The notes under the pieces: model-generated
Databases searched by the model: none
Told to the model about the DNA's origin: nothing
What the model saw: the letters and a program-made list of their open reading frames with translations, nothing else
Assembly: GCA_900167925.1 (NCBI GenBank)
Contig: FUZM01000003.1
Coordinates: forward strand, 124,001-188,000
DNA length: 64,000 nucleotides
Direction: 5' to 3'
Origin: Bacteroidales bacterium WCE2008
GTDB taxonomy: Bacteria; Bacteroidota; Bacteroidia; Bacteroidales; UBA932
Made by a program: the position numbers and the translations under genes
Shown here: piece after piece, positions 9,294 to 19,004 of the stretch
Position numbering within the stretch: position 1 is the stretch's first letter
Layout: each line of letters opens with the position of its first letter

Positions 9294-9301
9294 CAAAAAT
9301 A
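9294..9301 (-). promoter_or_regulatory. candidate -7 box for lpxD
   Basis: TATTTTTG on the minus strand, about 20 bp before the chosen lpxD start, giving a short leader. It decides the lpxD start codon. No convincing -33 element. Confidence 0.45.
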
Positions 9302-9380
9302 ATCATTTTAAGGCAAAGAAAGAATTATTCTCGGAAATAGTCTCCAAAAAAGACATTTTTAAGGATAATTCGCCAATATA

Positions 9381-9412
9381 TTTCATTTTTCGCCTTTTTG
9401 TTCGTATATTTG
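9381..9412 (+). promoter_or_regulatory. promoter of the rimP-nusA-infB operon
   Basis: TTTC at 9381-9384, 20-bp spacer, TATATTTG at 9405-9412. This fits the Bacteroidota -33/-7 pattern well. Transcription should begin near 9416, giving a leader of about 50 nt with a hairpin. Confidence 0.6.
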
Positions 9413-9425
9413 CAACGTGTACGAG

Positions 9426-9452
9426 ATAGGGGCCGGCCGGTTCCTATTTTTT
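9426..9452 (+). terminator. attenuator-like hairpin in the rimP-nusA-infB leader
   Basis: ATAGGGGCC (9426-9434) pairs with GGTTCCTAT (9439-9447): nine pairs including two G-T, four-base loop, followed by a run of six T (9447-9452). It lies between the promoter and the rimP start at 9467 and has the form of an intrinsic terminator. As NusA influences such hairpins, feedback on the operon is plausible but inferred. Confidence 0.5.
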
Positions 9453-9466
9453 ATTGGTTGTAATTT

Positions 9467-9934
9467 ATGAACGTAAAAGAAATACGGGAAAAGATCGTGG
9501 ATGCAGTCGAGGCAAGGGGCTGCTTCATCACCGACGTTACCCTAAGCGCCGACAACGATATCGAAATCGCTGTCGAATCGGTTGAAGGAATCGTCGAGAT
9601 GGACGACTGCGTCGCCATAGACAAAGCCTTCCACGAGATCTTCGACCAGGATGTTGAGGATTATGCCCTTACCGTCACATCCGCAGGTCTCGACCAGCCT
9701 TTCAAGGTGCTCCGACAGTATCTCAAGGCTATCGGCACCACAGTCGAAGCAAAGATCAAGGGCGGGAAAAAGCTGGTTGCCGAACTGGTTGCCGCCGATG
9801 AAGAATCGATAACCCTCCGATACTCCGTAAAGGAGGCCGTCGAAGGCAGTAAGAAGAAGGCGCTTGTGGAGCACACTGACAGGTTCCCTATGGACCAGGT
9901 CAACAGCGTCACTCCTTACATTACATTTGAATAA
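9467..9934 (+). CDS. rimP: ribosome maturation factor RimP
   Basis: A 155-residue RimP, needed for 30S subunit maturation. The N-terminal domain contains the LTVTSAGLDQPF segment (about residue 66), corresponding to the family's VSSPGxDRPL motif; the C-terminal SH3-like domain is from about residue 85. It is the first gene of the conserved rimP-nusA-infB block; nusA begins 19 bp downstream. The expression leader contains an attenuator-like hairpin. Confidence 0.95.
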   Translation: MNVKEIREKIVDAVEARGCFITDVTLSADNDIEIAVESVEGIVEMDDCVAIDKAFHEIFDQDVEDYALTVTSAGLDQPFKVLRQYLKAIGTTVEAKIKGGKKLVAELVAADEESITLRYSVKEAVEGSKKKALVEHTDRFPMDQVNSVTPYITFE

Positions 9935-9953
9935 TAGATAAAACAATAATAAA

Positions 9954-11213
9954 ATGACAGAAGATAAAATCGATCTCAAGACCGCGTTTGCGATTTTCAA
10001 AGACGAAAAGCACATCGACAGACCGGTCATGATGGGTGTCCTGAAAGACGTGTTCATCACCCAGATAACCAAGACATTCGGCTCCGCTGACAACTTCGAC
10101 GTGATCATCAACGTCGACAAGGGAGACTGCGAGATTTATCAGAACCTTGACGTAGTCGAGGAAGTAGAGAACCCTAACACCGAGATCTCCCTCGAGGACC
10201 TCAAGGCCATGGGCGAAGACGACTACGAACTCGGCGAGACCTTCACCCGCAAGGTCGAGCTCAAGGATTTCGGAAGAAGAGGTATCCTCAACATCAGGCA
10301 GAACCTCCAGGGCCGCATCATGGATATCGAGAAGGCAAACCTCTACAACAAGTACACCGAGAAGATCGGAGAGATCTTCACCGGCGAGGTATACCAGACA
10401 TGGGCCAAGGAAGTCCTTATCCTCGACGAGGATGGCAACGAGCTCAGACTTCCTAAGATGGAGCAGATCCCTGGCGAGAGATTCAAGAAGAACGAGTCTG
10501 TACGCGCTATAATCAAGAGCGTGGAGATGAAGAACAATACAACTCCTTACATCGTACTCTCGAGGACTTCCAACGAGTTCCTCGTAAAGCTCTTCGAGCA
10601 GGAGGTTCCTGAGATTTACGACGGTCTCATCACCATCAAGAAAGTCGTACGTGTACCGGGTGAGCGCGCCAAGGTGGCAGTAGAGTCATACGATGACCGT
10701 ATCGACCCGATCGGAGCCTGCATCGGTGTCAAGGGTTCACGTATCATCGGTATCGTCCGCGAGCTCCGCAACGAGAACATCGACGTGCTCCAGTGGACAT
10801 CCAACCCTCAGCTCCTCATCCAGAGAGCCCTCAGCCCTGCAAAGATCTCACACATCGACATGGGCGAGAGCGCTGAGGACAAGATCAAAGTATACATGCA
10901 TCCGGACGAGGTCAAGAAAGGTATCGGTAAGGGCGGCTGCAACATCAAGCTTGCCGGCATGCTCGTAGACCGCGAGATCGAGGTCTGGAGAGAGCTTCCG
11001 AAGGACGAAGACTACGACGACGAGGAGGATGTACTCCTCTCTGACTTCAGCAACGAGATCGAGCCTTGGATCATCGAGAAGCTTCAGGGAATCGGCTGCG
11101 ACACCGCCAAGAGCGTGCTCGCGCTTTCACCTGAGGATATCGCCAAGAGAGCTGACCTCGAAGACGAGACAGTCGCAGAAGTCATGCAGATCCTCCGTTC
11201 AGAGTTCGAATAG
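9954..11213 (+). CDS. nusA: transcription termination/antitermination factor NusA
   Basis: A 419-residue NusA. Order: N-terminal RNA polymerase-binding domain (1-130), S1 domain (about 133-200, starting GEIFTGEV), two KH domains (about 230-345, with IGACIGVKGSRI and GIGKGGCNIKLA) and a helix-hairpin-helix-like C-terminal segment (365-419). It lacks the duplicated acidic repeats of the longer E. coli protein. It acts on RNA polymerase in pausing, termination and antitermination. Co-transcribed with rimP and infB; possible autoregulation at the leader hairpin 9426-9452. Confidence 0.97.
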   Translation: MTEDKIDLKTAFAIFKDEKHIDRPVMMGVLKDVFITQITKTFGSADNFDVIINVDKGDCEIYQNLDVVEEVENPNTEISLEDLKAMGEDDYELGETFTRKVELKDFGRRGILNIRQNLQGRIMDIEKANLYNKYTEKIGEIFTGEVYQTWAKEVLILDEDGNELRLPKMEQIPGERFKKNESVRAIIKSVEMKNNTTPYIVLSRTSNEFLVKLFEQEVPEIYDGLITIKKVVRVPGERAKVAVESYDDRIDPIGACIGVKGSRIIGIVRELRNENIDVLQWTSNPQLLIQRALSPAKISHIDMGESAEDKIKVYMHPDEVKKGIGKGGCNIKLAGMLVDREIEVWRELPKDEDYDDEEDVLLSDFSNEIEPWIIEKLQGIGCDTAKSVLALSPEDIAKRADLEDETVAEVMQILRSEFE

Positions 11214-11260
11214 AGCTCCGGCGGACAACTAATTCAGATTATTAACATATTGGGGTATAT

Positions 11261-14035
11261 ATGGCAGACATTCGATTAAATAAACTGACAAAACAATTCA
11301 ACATCGGTCTTCAGACTCTCGTGGACTTTCTCCAGGAGAAGGGCTTGGAGGTAGAACTCAATCCTAACACCAAGATATCCGACGAATATCTTCCTGCGCT
11401 CGAAAAGAAATTCGGCGACGATTTGCGCGCAAAGCAGGACGCAGAAAAAGTGGATATCAAGATGAAGGAAATCATCGAGAAGAATACCCGCAAGCAGCAG
11501 GACGACGAAGACGATGACTATGAGCCTGTGAAAGAAACTATCATCAAGAACACCGGTCTTTCCGGATCCATCGAAAAAGAGGAGCCGGAAGAAGCAGATA
11601 TCCAGACCGCACCGGAAGTTCAGCCGGAGCCTGTCAAGGAAGAGCCGGTGGCGGAGACCGTCGAGGTCCCTGCAGAGCCGGAACCTGAACCGGAGCCGGA
11701 AATAAGCGAACCGGAGGTCGAAGAACCTGAAGAAGAGCCAGAGGAGGAGCCGGAAACCGAACCAGAGCCAGAAGCATATACCCCTGCCGAGGAAGAGTTC
11801 GAAGAGCCGGTACGGCACCACGAGCACAAGAAGCACTTCAAAGAGGAGAAGGACGAAGAAGAAAGCAGTGCGGCTCCTGGTCTCAAGGTTGTCGGAAAGG
11901 TAGACCTTTCGCAGTTCAATGCTCCTAAGAAGAACAAGAAGAGAGAGCGTATCAAAGGCGGAAGCCAGAAGGTTGACGTGACCAAGGTCGAGGGTGTGGA
12001 TGCCCACAAGAAAGACCACGGCCGCAAGAATGACCGCCCGGCTCCTGCAGCCGCCAATGCCGGAGGCAAGGGCCGCAAGCGCGACCGCTTCAAACCTGCA
12101 ATGACCGAGGCCGAAGAGGAAGAGATGCAGAAGGAGATCCAGAAGCAGGTAAAGGAGACATACGCAAAGATGAATGAGGGCAGGAAGAGCAACTTCGGAG
12201 CCAAGTACCGCAAAGAGAAGAGAGAGGCCGCAGCCAACAAGGCTATGGAGGAGATGGAGCAGGAGCTTGCTGAGAAGAAGGTCCTCAAGGTAACCGAATT
12301 CGTTACCGTCAACGACCTCGCCACCCTCATGAACAATACCCCTGTCAACAAGGTCATCACAGCCTGCTTCAATCTCGGACTCATGGTTTCGATCAACCAG
12401 CGTCTCGACGCCGAAGCCCTGGTGCTCGTGGCTGAAGAATTCGGCTACAAGGTCGAGTTCGTGACAGCCGAGCTCACCCAGGAAATCGAGCAGGAGAACG
12501 AAGCCGACAAGGAAGAAGATCTCGTAACCAGACCGCCTATCATCACTGTGATGGGCCATGTCGACCACGGTAAGACCTCCCTCCTCGACTATATCAGAAA
12601 GACCAACGTGATCGCCGGCGAGGCCGGAGGTATCACCCAGCACATCGGTGCATACAACGTCAAGATGCCTGACGGCAGGAGAATCACCTTCCTCGATACT
12701 CCGGGCCACGAGGCCTTCACCGCCATGCGTGCCCGAGGCGCCCAGCTGACCGACCTTGCGATCATAATCATCGCGGCCGACGACGCCGTGATGCCGCAGA
12801 CCGTCGAGGCTATCAACCATGCCCAGGCTGCAGGCGTCCCTATGGTCTTCGCCATCAACAAGATCGATAAACCTGGTGCGCAGCCTGAGAAGATTTATCA
12901 GCAGCTCGCCCAGATGAACATACTTACAGAGGCCTGGGGCGGTAAATACCAGTGCCAGGAGATCTCTGCGAAGAAAGGTCTCAACGTCGACAAGCTTCTC
13001 GAGAAAGTGCTCCTCGAGACCGACATGATGGACCTCAAGGCCAATCCGAACAAGATGGGTGTCGGCGCCGTCATCGAGTCATCCCTCGACAAGGGCCGTG
13101 GCTATCTCGCTACCGTCCTCGTCCAGAGCGGAACCCTGCGCAAGGGCGACATGATGATCAGCGGCTGCTTCTACGGCCGTGTCAAGTCGATGTTCAACGA
13201 ACGTGGACAGCAGGTTACCGAAGCCGGTCCGTCAACTCCGGTTTCAGTGCTCGGTCTCAACGGAGCTCCGAGCGCCGGCGAGAAGTTCAACGTAATGTCC
13301 GACGAGAAGGAGGCCAAGGCCATCGCCAACAAACGCGAGCAGCTCATACGAATCCAGGGCATCAAGACCCAGAAACATATGACCCTCGAGGAAATCGGAC
13401 GCCGAATCGCTATCGGCAACTTCAAGGAGCTTAACGTCATCGTCAAGGGTGATGTGGACGGTTCCGTAGAGGCGCTCTCCGACTCCCTCATCAAGCTTTC
13501 TACTGAGGAGATCCATGTAAATGTAATCCACAAAGCTGTGGGTGCCATCTCTGAATCCGACGTAATGCTTGCTACCGCTTCCGACGCCATCATCATCGGC
13601 TTCCAGGTACGTCCTTCAGCGGACGCCCGCAACACGGCCGAGAAAGAAGGCATCGAAATCCGTCTCTATTCTGTGATCTACGATGCTATCAACGAGGTCA
13701 AGGACGGTATCGAGGGTATGCTTGAGCCTGAGAAGAAAGAAGAGGTCACCGCGACCGCCATTGTCAAGCAACCGTTCAAGATCCCTAAAGTCGGCACGAT
13801 CGCAGGTTCTCTCGTTAAGGAAGGAAAGCTTACGAAGAACTCCAAGGTTCGTCTTATCCGCGACGGTATCGTTGTCTACACCGGAGATCTCGCTTCTCTC
13901 AAGCGCGGCAAGGATGACGCCAAGGAAGTCACCGCCGGAATGGAGTGCGGTATCGGTATCGAGAACTACAACGACATCAAGGAGGGCGATGTAATCGAGG
14001 CCTTCCAGATTGTCGAGATCAAGAGAACCCTCTAA
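11261..14035 (+). CDS. infB: translation initiation factor IF-2
   Basis: A 924-residue IF-2, the GTPase that delivers initiator tRNA to the 30S subunit. An IF2_N domain (1-50) is followed by a long Glu/Pro-rich acidic and then Lys/Arg-rich linker (about 70-330), a second IF2_N region (about 340-400), and the G domain from about residue 425 with [16 protein letters not shown] and NKID motifs. Domains II, III and C-terminal IF2 domain follow. Codon choice in the linker creates a very long shadow frame on the minus strand that is not a gene. The tmk gene starts 11 bp downstream. Confidence 0.97.
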   Translation: MADIRLNKLTKQFNIGLQTLVDFLQEKGLEVELNPNTKISDEYLPALEKKFGDDLRAKQDAEKVDIKMKEIIEKNTRKQQDDEDDDYEPVKETIIKNTGLSGSIEKEEPEEADIQTAPEVQPEPVKEEPVAETVEVPAEPEPEPEPEISEPEVEEPEEEPEEEPETEPEPEAYTPAEEEFEEPVRHHEHKKHFKEEKDEEESSAAPGLKVVGKVDLSQFNAPKKNKKRERIKGGSQKVDVTKVEGVDAHKKDHGRKNDRPAPAAANAGGKGRKRDRFKPAMTEAEEEEMQKEIQKQVKETYAKMNEGRKSNFGAKYRKEKREAAANKAMEEMEQELAEKKVLKVTEFVTVNDLATLMNNTPVNKVITACFNLGLMVSINQRLDAEALVLVAEEFGYKVEFVTAELTQEIEQENEADKEEDLVTRPPIITVMGHVDHGKTSLLDYIRKTNVIAGEAGGITQHIGAYNVKMPDGRRITFLDTPGHEAFTAMRARGAQLTDLAIIIIAADDAVMPQTVEAINHAQAAGVPMVFAINKIDKPGAQPEKIYQQLAQMNILTEAWGGKYQCQEISAKKGLNVDKLLEKVLLETDMMDLKANPNKMGVGAVIESSLDKGRGYLATVLVQSGTLRKGDMMISGCFYGRVKSMFNERGQQVTEAGPSTPVSVLGLNGAPSAGEKFNVMSDEKEAKAIANKREQLIRIQGIKTQKHMTLEEIGRRIAIGNFKELNVIVKGDVDGSVEALSDSLIKLSTEEIHVNVIHKAVGAISESDVMLATASDAIIIGFQVRPSADARNTAEKEGIEIRLYSVIYDAINEVKDGIEGMLEPEKKEEVTATAIVKQPFKIPKVGTIAGSLVKEGKLTKNSKVRLIRDGIVVYTGDLASLKRGKDDAKEVTAGMECGIGIENYNDIKEGDVIEAFQIVEIKRTL

Positions 14036-14046
14036 TACGATAGGCA

Positions 14047-14733
14047 ATGCTGTTCGTTATCGAAGGTCTTGACGGAGCCGGGAAATCGACTCAGGTAAGA
14101 CTTCTGAGAAAATATCTGGAGAGCGTATCTGGAGAGCTGGAGTATATCCACTTTCCAAGATACGACTCTCCCGTATATGGAGACCTCATAAGCCGCTTCC
14201 TCAGAGGCGACTTCGGGTCGATAAATGCGGTGCACCCTCAGCTGGTGGCGCTGCTTTATGCTGAAGACCGTCATGGTGCAGCCCCGGAACTCCGGAAGAG
14301 CCTGCAGGAAGGCCGTCCGATTCTCCTCGACAGATATGTATATTCTAATATCGCCTACCAGTGCGCCAAGATTGACGACCCGAATGAGAGAGAAGCTCTC
14401 AGGAAATGGATAGACGATACGGAATATGGAGACTTCGGGCTTCCGAGACCGGATCTCAACCTGTTCCTGGACGTCCCGATCGGATTCGTCGAAAAGAAAC
14501 TGACCGCAGACAGGAAAGGGGAAAACAGGGAATACCTTGCTGGGAGCAGGGACATCCACGAAGCTGATATAAATTTCCAAAAGAAAGTGCGCGACGTCTA
14601 TCTGCGTCAATGCGAAGTCGATCCGAAATTCGAGAGAATCGACTGTTCCGGTCCGGACGGGACTATGCTTCCGCCGGATAAGATCTTCGCAAAGATAAAA
14701 GCCGCAGTTGACAACACTTTAAACAGGAAATAA
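14047..14733 (+). CDS. tmk: thymidylate kinase
   Basis: A 228-residue dTMP kinase forming dTDP. The P-loop GLDGAGKST is at residues 7-15, the DRYVYSN motif near residue 98 and a lid region around 148-165. Slightly longer than the usual 205-215 residues. It lies 11 bp after infB and 4 bp before the DoxX-like gene, so it probably forms the fourth gene of the rimP operon. Confidence 0.95.
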   Translation: MLFVIEGLDGAGKSTQVRLLRKYLESVSGELEYIHFPRYDSPVYGDLISRFLRGDFGSINAVHPQLVALLYAEDRHGAAPELRKSLQEGRPILLDRYVYSNIAYQCAKIDDPNEREALRKWIDDTEYGDFGLPRPDLNLFLDVPIGFVEKKLTADRKGENREYLAGSRDIHEADINFQKKVRDVYLRQCEVDPKFERIDCSGPDGTMLPPDKIFAKIKAAVDNTLNRK

Positions 14734-14737
14734 TACC

Positions 14738-15958
14738 ATGATGCAGTTCCACATCAGATTCCGGAAAGTTTACGCCATAATGATAGGCGTAGTATTCTTT
14801 GTCGCAGGCACGCTGAAGCTTCTCGACCCTGTAGGTGCCGGACTCGTTGTGGAAGAGTATTTCAAGTTCCTCCATATAGGATTCCTAATGCCTGTGTCCA
14901 AGGCTACAGGCGTTGCGCTGGCATTTCTGGAGGCAATCACCGGAGCTGCCCTGATAACCCGCTCGTACAAGAGAATCGCGGCCATCTCAGCCTCTACGCT
15001 GACTGTTGTCTTCACTATACTTACCCTGTTCCTCTGGATCAAGAATCCTCCGATGGACTGCGGCTGCTTCGGCGAAGTGATCCACCTGACGCACTTCCAG
15101 ACCTTCGTAAAGAACATAATACTGCTCTGCCTCTGCGCTGCAGCCTTCCTGCCGTTCAAGGAATTCAGGGCAGACAAAGCCCATAAACTGGTTTCATTCT
15201 GGATAATGTTCGCCACACTGGTCGTAATGACGGCGTACTCCCTCAGACATATCCCGATTATGGACTTCACCCCATACACCCCTTCGTCCAGACTCTATGA
15301 AGCAGCAAAAGAAGACATGGACGGAGAAGACGAATATGTCCCGTCGTTCGTATATGAAAAGAATGGACAGACCGGAGTCTTTACGATAGATCATCTTCCT
15401 GACTCGACATGGACATTCGTAAGGTCCGAGACAATACGCAGGGAAGACAATCTCAAAGAGACAAGATTCCCTATCCTCAGCTTTACCGATGCTGACAGAG
15501 TACAGTGCGATTCCCTTGCCGTCAGAAAAGACGTTCTCATAGTTTCTGTCTACAGACCGGAAAAGATGGATGCCCGGAAATGGGAAAAGGTAGCGGACCT
15601 TCTTGAGAAAGCTTCGGATGCAGGGTTCTCCCAGCTTCTTCTCGCTGCTTCCACTCCGGAAGAATTCAAACTGCCAGAAGAGCTCGGCGAAGATAAGAAG
15701 GCGATTATCGCCGGTTCAGTATATTACGCTGACTATAAAGAGCTTATCTCCCTCAACCGCGCCAACGGAGGTGCCACATGGTTTCACAACGGCAACCTTA
15801 TCGAGAAATGGTCTGCCAACAATCACCCTGGAAGCCGCGAACTCGAGAAGATAATCCGCAGCAACTCCACAAGCACAATGCTCAAGGCAAGCACCAAAGG
15901 CAGGCTCGCCTTCCAGGCATTGTTCCTGTATTCTTTCGCTGTAATGATCCTTATTTAG
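14738..15958 (+). CDS. DoxX/MauE-like membrane protein (BT_3928-type)
   Basis: A 406-residue protein with about four membrane segments in the first 165 residues, the style of DoxX/MauE-like proteins (FVAGTLKLLDP near residue 25; PPMDCGCFGE near 105, with a CxC pair). A further hydrophobic segment follows and then a soluble region, with another possible membrane helix at the C-terminus. The family is common in Bacteroidota after tmk. A redox role is suggested by MauE-type relatives and the CxC, but is not shown. It overlaps the convergent M48 gene by 8 bp. Confidence 0.7.
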   Translation: MMQFHIRFRKVYAIMIGVVFFVAGTLKLLDPVGAGLVVEEYFKFLHIGFLMPVSKATGVALAFLEAITGAALITRSYKRIAAISASTLTVVFTILTLFLWIKNPPMDCGCFGEVIHLTHFQTFVKNIILLCLCAAAFLPFKEFRADKAHKLVSFWIMFATLVVMTAYSLRHIPIMDFTPYTPSSRLYEAAKEDMDGEDEYVPSFVYEKNGQTGVFTIDHLPDSTWTFVRSETIRREDNLKETRFPILSFTDADRVQCDSLAVRKDVLIVSVYRPEKMDARKWEKVADLLEKASDAGFSQLLLAASTPEEFKLPEELGEDKKAIIAGSVYYADYKELISLNRANGGATWFHNGNLIEKWSANNHPGSRELEKIIRSNSTSTMLKASTKGRLAFQALFLYSFAVMILI

Positions 15959-16736
15959 AAGCAGGCCTCTTGAAGCCTTCGGCAGTAGCTCTGGATGCCA
16001 TTCTCTTTATCCTTTCGGCTGTATCCGGATGGGAAGAGAAAAGATTGTTCACCATCGAAGCGGCCTGAGTATTCCCGCCAGCGACCTTCTGCAGTTTCTC
16101 GAAAGACATCGCCATAGCCCAAGGATTCTTTCCGCAGGCCTTAAGGAATTCATAGCCGAAATCGTCGGCCTCGGTTTCCTGCTTTCTGGAATACTTCGCG
16201 CCAAGAACGGCCTGACCGATAGCCCCGAGCTGCGAGTCGGCGAGAGCCGCCGTAGTCGAACTTGCGGATGCGACTCCTTCCATCGCGGCGGCGGTAAGGA
16301 TAGCCTGCCGCATCTGCTTCTTCGAATGCTTTCCGGCTACATGGCCGATTTCATGGCCAATCACCCCGAGAAGCTCGTCGTCAGTCATTATGTCCATAAG
16401 TCCGGTGTAGACTCTGACGCTGCCGTCGGCGCAGGCGAAAGCGTTGACATCGTTGGTCTTGTAGACTTTGAAATTGAGAGGGACGCCCTCGACGGAGGTG
16501 AGCCCGCTTGTAATCCTCTTCAGACGGACAGTATATGGATCAGACGGACCGCAGACCTTGCTCTGGGCGTCAAGCTGGGTGATATACTGATGCACATAAG
16601 ACTGCACCTGAGCATCGGAGATAGACATCGCCTGGGCGGCCATCATTCCGCCATTGAGAGCCCTGGCGGCATTGAAAGACTCGGAGCATGAAGCCAGAGT
16701 CATGACACAGACTAAGAGAAGTACGATTTTTTTCAT
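15951..16736 (-). CDS. M48 family metalloprotease, lipoprotein
   Basis: With the start at 16736 the 261-residue product has a lipoprotein signal (lipobox LASC, Cys17). The zinc site HEIGH is at 128-132 and the third ligand is in the later ETEADDFGYEF segment, as in M48 peptidases of the LoiP/BepA/YcaL kind that act in outer-membrane protein quality control. An upstream in-frame start is rejected because the promoter's -7 box at 16761-16768 and -33 box lie across it. Expressed divergently from folP; overlaps the DoxX-like gene by 8 bp at the 3' end. Confidence 0.9.
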   Translation of the reverse strand: MKKIVLLLVCVMTLASCSESFNAARALNGGMMAAQAMSISDAQVQSYVHQYITQLDAQSKVCGPSDPYTVRLKRITSGLTSVEGVPLNFKVYKTNDVNAFACADGSVRVYTGLMDIMTDDELLGVIGHEIGHVAGKHSKKQMRQAILTAAAMEGVASASSTTAALADSQLGAIGQAVLGAKYSRKQETEADDFGYEFLKACGKNPWAMAMSFEKLQKVAGGNTQAASMVNNLFSSHPDTAERIKRMASRATAEGFKRPASK

Positions 16737-16760
16737 AAGTCCAGGAGTATTTTTCTTCAG

Positions 16761-16791
16761 CAAAAATAGCAATTTGATTATCTTTGTCAAA
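16761..16791 (-). promoter_or_regulatory. promoter of the M48 gene
   Basis: On the minus strand: TTTG (16788-16791), 19-bp spacer, TATTTTTG (16761-16768). A near-perfect -33/-7 match. Its -33 side overlaps the divergent folP -7 box. Confidence 0.6.
16779..16786 (+). promoter_or_regulatory. candidate -7 box for folP
   Basis: TATCTTTG, 20 bp before the folP ATG. It lies inside the spacer of the divergent M48 promoter, so the two promoters probably exclude each other. -33 element is weak. Confidence 0.45.
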
Positions 16792-16806
16792 ACTTTATTT
16801 CACGAA

Positions 16807-17634
16807 ATGGACGCATCCCGGAGAATTGACATAATGGGAATTGTCAACCTTACCGACAACTCTTATTTCAGCGCCAGCCGCTGTCTCGGCGAAAACGGCG
16901 ACGTAGACATACAGAAGGCCCTCTCGAGAGCCGAGACCCTCGTCGCAGAAGGAGCCACGATCCTCGATATCGGAGCCTGCTCGACCAGACCGGGGTCCGA
17001 GCCCGTCGGCGAAGCGGAGGAATGGCGCCGACTGAAGGCGTTCCTGCCGGTCCTGCGCGAAAGATTCCCCCATGTCCTAATCTCGATAGACACATACTGG
17101 GCATCTGTCGTCCGTAACGTCCACTCGCTGATCGGAGACTTCATCGTCAACGACGTCTCCGCCGGAGAGGACGATCCCGACATGCTGAGGACAGTCGGAG
17201 AACTCGGGCTGCAGTATATCGCGATGCACAAAAGGGGCGACTCTAAGACCATGCAGTCGCTGACCGGTTACGACGATGTCTGCGCGGAGATCCACTCCTA
17301 CTTCGAAGAATTCGCAGCCAAGGCACGCCGCTTCGGCATCCACGACTGGATTCTGGATCCGGGATTCGGCTTCGCCAAGACTGTGGAGCAGAACTACGAG
17401 CTGATGCGCGGACTCTCCGGATTCGCCGACTTCAGACGACGGATTCTCGTCGGAGTATCCCGCAAGAGCATGATCTACAAGAAGTTCGGGATAACCCCGG
17501 AAGAAGCGCTTCCGGCGACCCAGGCCCTGCACCTCGCCGCGCTTATCGGAGGGGCGGACATACTGCGAGTCCATGATGCCGCTCCGGCCGCCCAGACAGT
17601 TGAAATTTACCGCGAATTATACGCAGAAAAATAG
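16807..17634 (+). CDS. folP: dihydropteroate synthase
   Basis: A 275-residue enzyme joining p-aminobenzoate to the pterin pyrophosphate in folate synthesis. MGIVNLTDNSYFSAS corresponds to the pterin-binding N-terminal loop (usually NVTPDSFSDG), DIGACSTRPGSEPV and DPGFGFAKT are the other signature segments and RILVGVSRKS is near the C-terminus. Start at 16807 is chosen because it lies just after the -7 box and removes a long hydrophobic pseudo-N-terminus. It is the target of sulfonamides. The purB promoter overlaps its stop codon. Confidence 0.95.
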   Translation: MDASRRIDIMGIVNLTDNSYFSASRCLGENGDVDIQKALSRAETLVAEGATILDIGACSTRPGSEPVGEAEEWRRLKAFLPVLRERFPHVLISIDTYWASVVRNVHSLIGDFIVNDVSAGEDDPDMLRTVGELGLQYIAMHKRGDSKTMQSLTGYDDVCAEIHSYFEEFAAKARRFGIHDWILDPGFGFAKTVEQNYELMRGLSGFADFRRRILVGVSRKSMIYKKFGITPEEALPATQALHLAALIGGADILRVHDAAPAAQTVEIYRELYAEK

Positions 17635-17642
17635 TATATTTG
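17635..17642 (+). promoter_or_regulatory. candidate -7 box for purB
   Basis: TATATTTG directly after the folP stop codon, 24 bp before the purB start. No clear -33 box. Confidence 0.45.
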
Positions 17643-17665
17643 CAGCTCAAATCTTAAGTTATAAA

Positions 17666-19003
17666 ATGGACAATTTCTCTTTACTCGCAATCTCCCCTAT
17701 CGACGGAAGGTATTCCGGCAAGACAGCAGCCCTCAAGGACTATTTCAGCGAATACGCTCTTATCAGATATAGAGTCCGCGTCGAAATCGAATATTTCATC
17801 GCACTCTGCAGTATTCCGCTCCCGCAGCTGAAGGACTTCAGCGGAAATTACGAGAAACTGAGAGATATCTACCGCAACATGACTCCGGAGCAGGCCCAGG
17901 AAGTCAAGGATATCGAAAAGGTAACCAACCACGACGTAAAGGCGGTTGAATACTTCATCAAGGCCAGATTCAAGGAAATGGATCTTACGAAGTGGAGCGA
18001 ATTCATCCACTTCGGCCTGACCTCCCAGGACATCAACAACACCGCGCAGCCTCTCATGCTCAAGGAAGCTATGGAGAACGTCTATCTCCCGGCACTGAAG
18101 GAAGTCATGGACATAATAAGCGGCTACGCAGAGCAGTGGAAAGACATCCCGATGCTCGCGAAGACCCACGGCCAGCCGGCCTCCCCTACCCGTCTCGGCA
18201 AAGAATTCAAAGTATATCAGGTCCGTCTCGAAGAGCAGGTCCGCCAGCTCTCCCAGCTTTCCTACCCGGCAAAGTTCGGAGGCGCGACCGGAAACATGAA
18301 TGCCCACAAAGTAGCGTTCCCGGGCATCGACTGGATCTCCTTCGGAGACAAGTTCGTATCGTCGCTCGGCCTCCACAGGTCATTCCCGACCACGCAGATC
18401 GAGCACTACGACAACCTTGCAGCCATCTTCGACTGCCTCCGCAGAATCAACACGATACTTATCGACCTCTGCAGGGACATCTGGACATACATCTCTATGG
18501 AATATTTCCGCCAGAAGGTCAAGAAAGACGAAGTCGGCTCGTCCGCAATGCCGCACAAAGTCAACCCGATCGACTTCGAGAACGCCGAAGGCAACCTCGG
18601 CATGGCAAACGCAGTGCTGACCTTCCTCTCGATGAAACTCCCGATTTCCCGTCTCCAGAGAGACCTTACAGACTCTACGGTGCAGCGTAACTTCGGAGTT
18701 CCTTTCGCCCACGGCCTGATCTCGTTCGCTTCCCTGGTAAAGGGTCTCGGAAAGCTCATTCTCAACGAGAACGCCCTCCACGCCGACCTCGAGAAGAACT
18801 GGGCAGTAGTAGCCGAGCCTATCCAGACCATACTCCGCCGCGAGGGCTATCCTAATCCTTACGAGACTCTCAAGGCCCTTACCCGTACCGGAGCAGGAAT
18901 AGACGAAAAGACCATCGAATCATTCATCGACGGTCTGGAAGTATCTGAATCGGTAAAGGCTGAGCTCAGGGCTATCACCCCTTGGAACTATACCGGTTTC
19001 TAG
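17666..19003 (+). CDS. purB: adenylosuccinate lyase
   Basis: A 445-residue enzyme of the fumarase/aspartase superfamily that cleaves SAICAR and adenylosuccinate in purine synthesis. The signature GSSAMPHKVNP is near residue 291 and KTHGQPASPT near 167. Start at 17666 (MDNFSL) follows the -7 box; the frame is open further upstream inside folP but that is read-through. purC, which acts just before it in the pathway, is also in the window (34228-35169). The DivIC gene converges 1 bp away. Confidence 0.97.
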   Translation: MDNFSLLAISPIDGRYSGKTAALKDYFSEYALIRYRVRVEIEYFIALCSIPLPQLKDFSGNYEKLRDIYRNMTPEQAQEVKDIEKVTNHDVKAVEYFIKARFKEMDLTKWSEFIHFGLTSQDINNTAQPLMLKEAMENVYLPALKEVMDIISGYAEQWKDIPMLAKTHGQPASPTRLGKEFKVYQVRLEEQVRQLSQLSYPAKFGGATGNMNAHKVAFPGIDWISFGDKFVSSLGLHRSFPTTQIEHYDNLAAIFDCLRRINTILIDLCRDIWTYISMEYFRQKVKKDEVGSSAMPHKVNPIDFENAEGNLGMANAVLTFLSMKLPISRLQRDLTDSTVQRNFGVPFAHGLISFASLVKGLGKLILNENALHADLEKNWAVVAEPIQTILRREGYPNPYETLKALTRTGAGIDEKTIESFIDGLEVSESVKAELRAITPWNYTGF

Positions 19004-19004
19004 G

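Noticed and set aside
11276..12820. 514-residue minus-strand frame opposite infB
   Set aside because: Composed of Leu/Val/Phe-rich antisense of the Glu/Pro-rich IF-2 linker; no promoter or motif.
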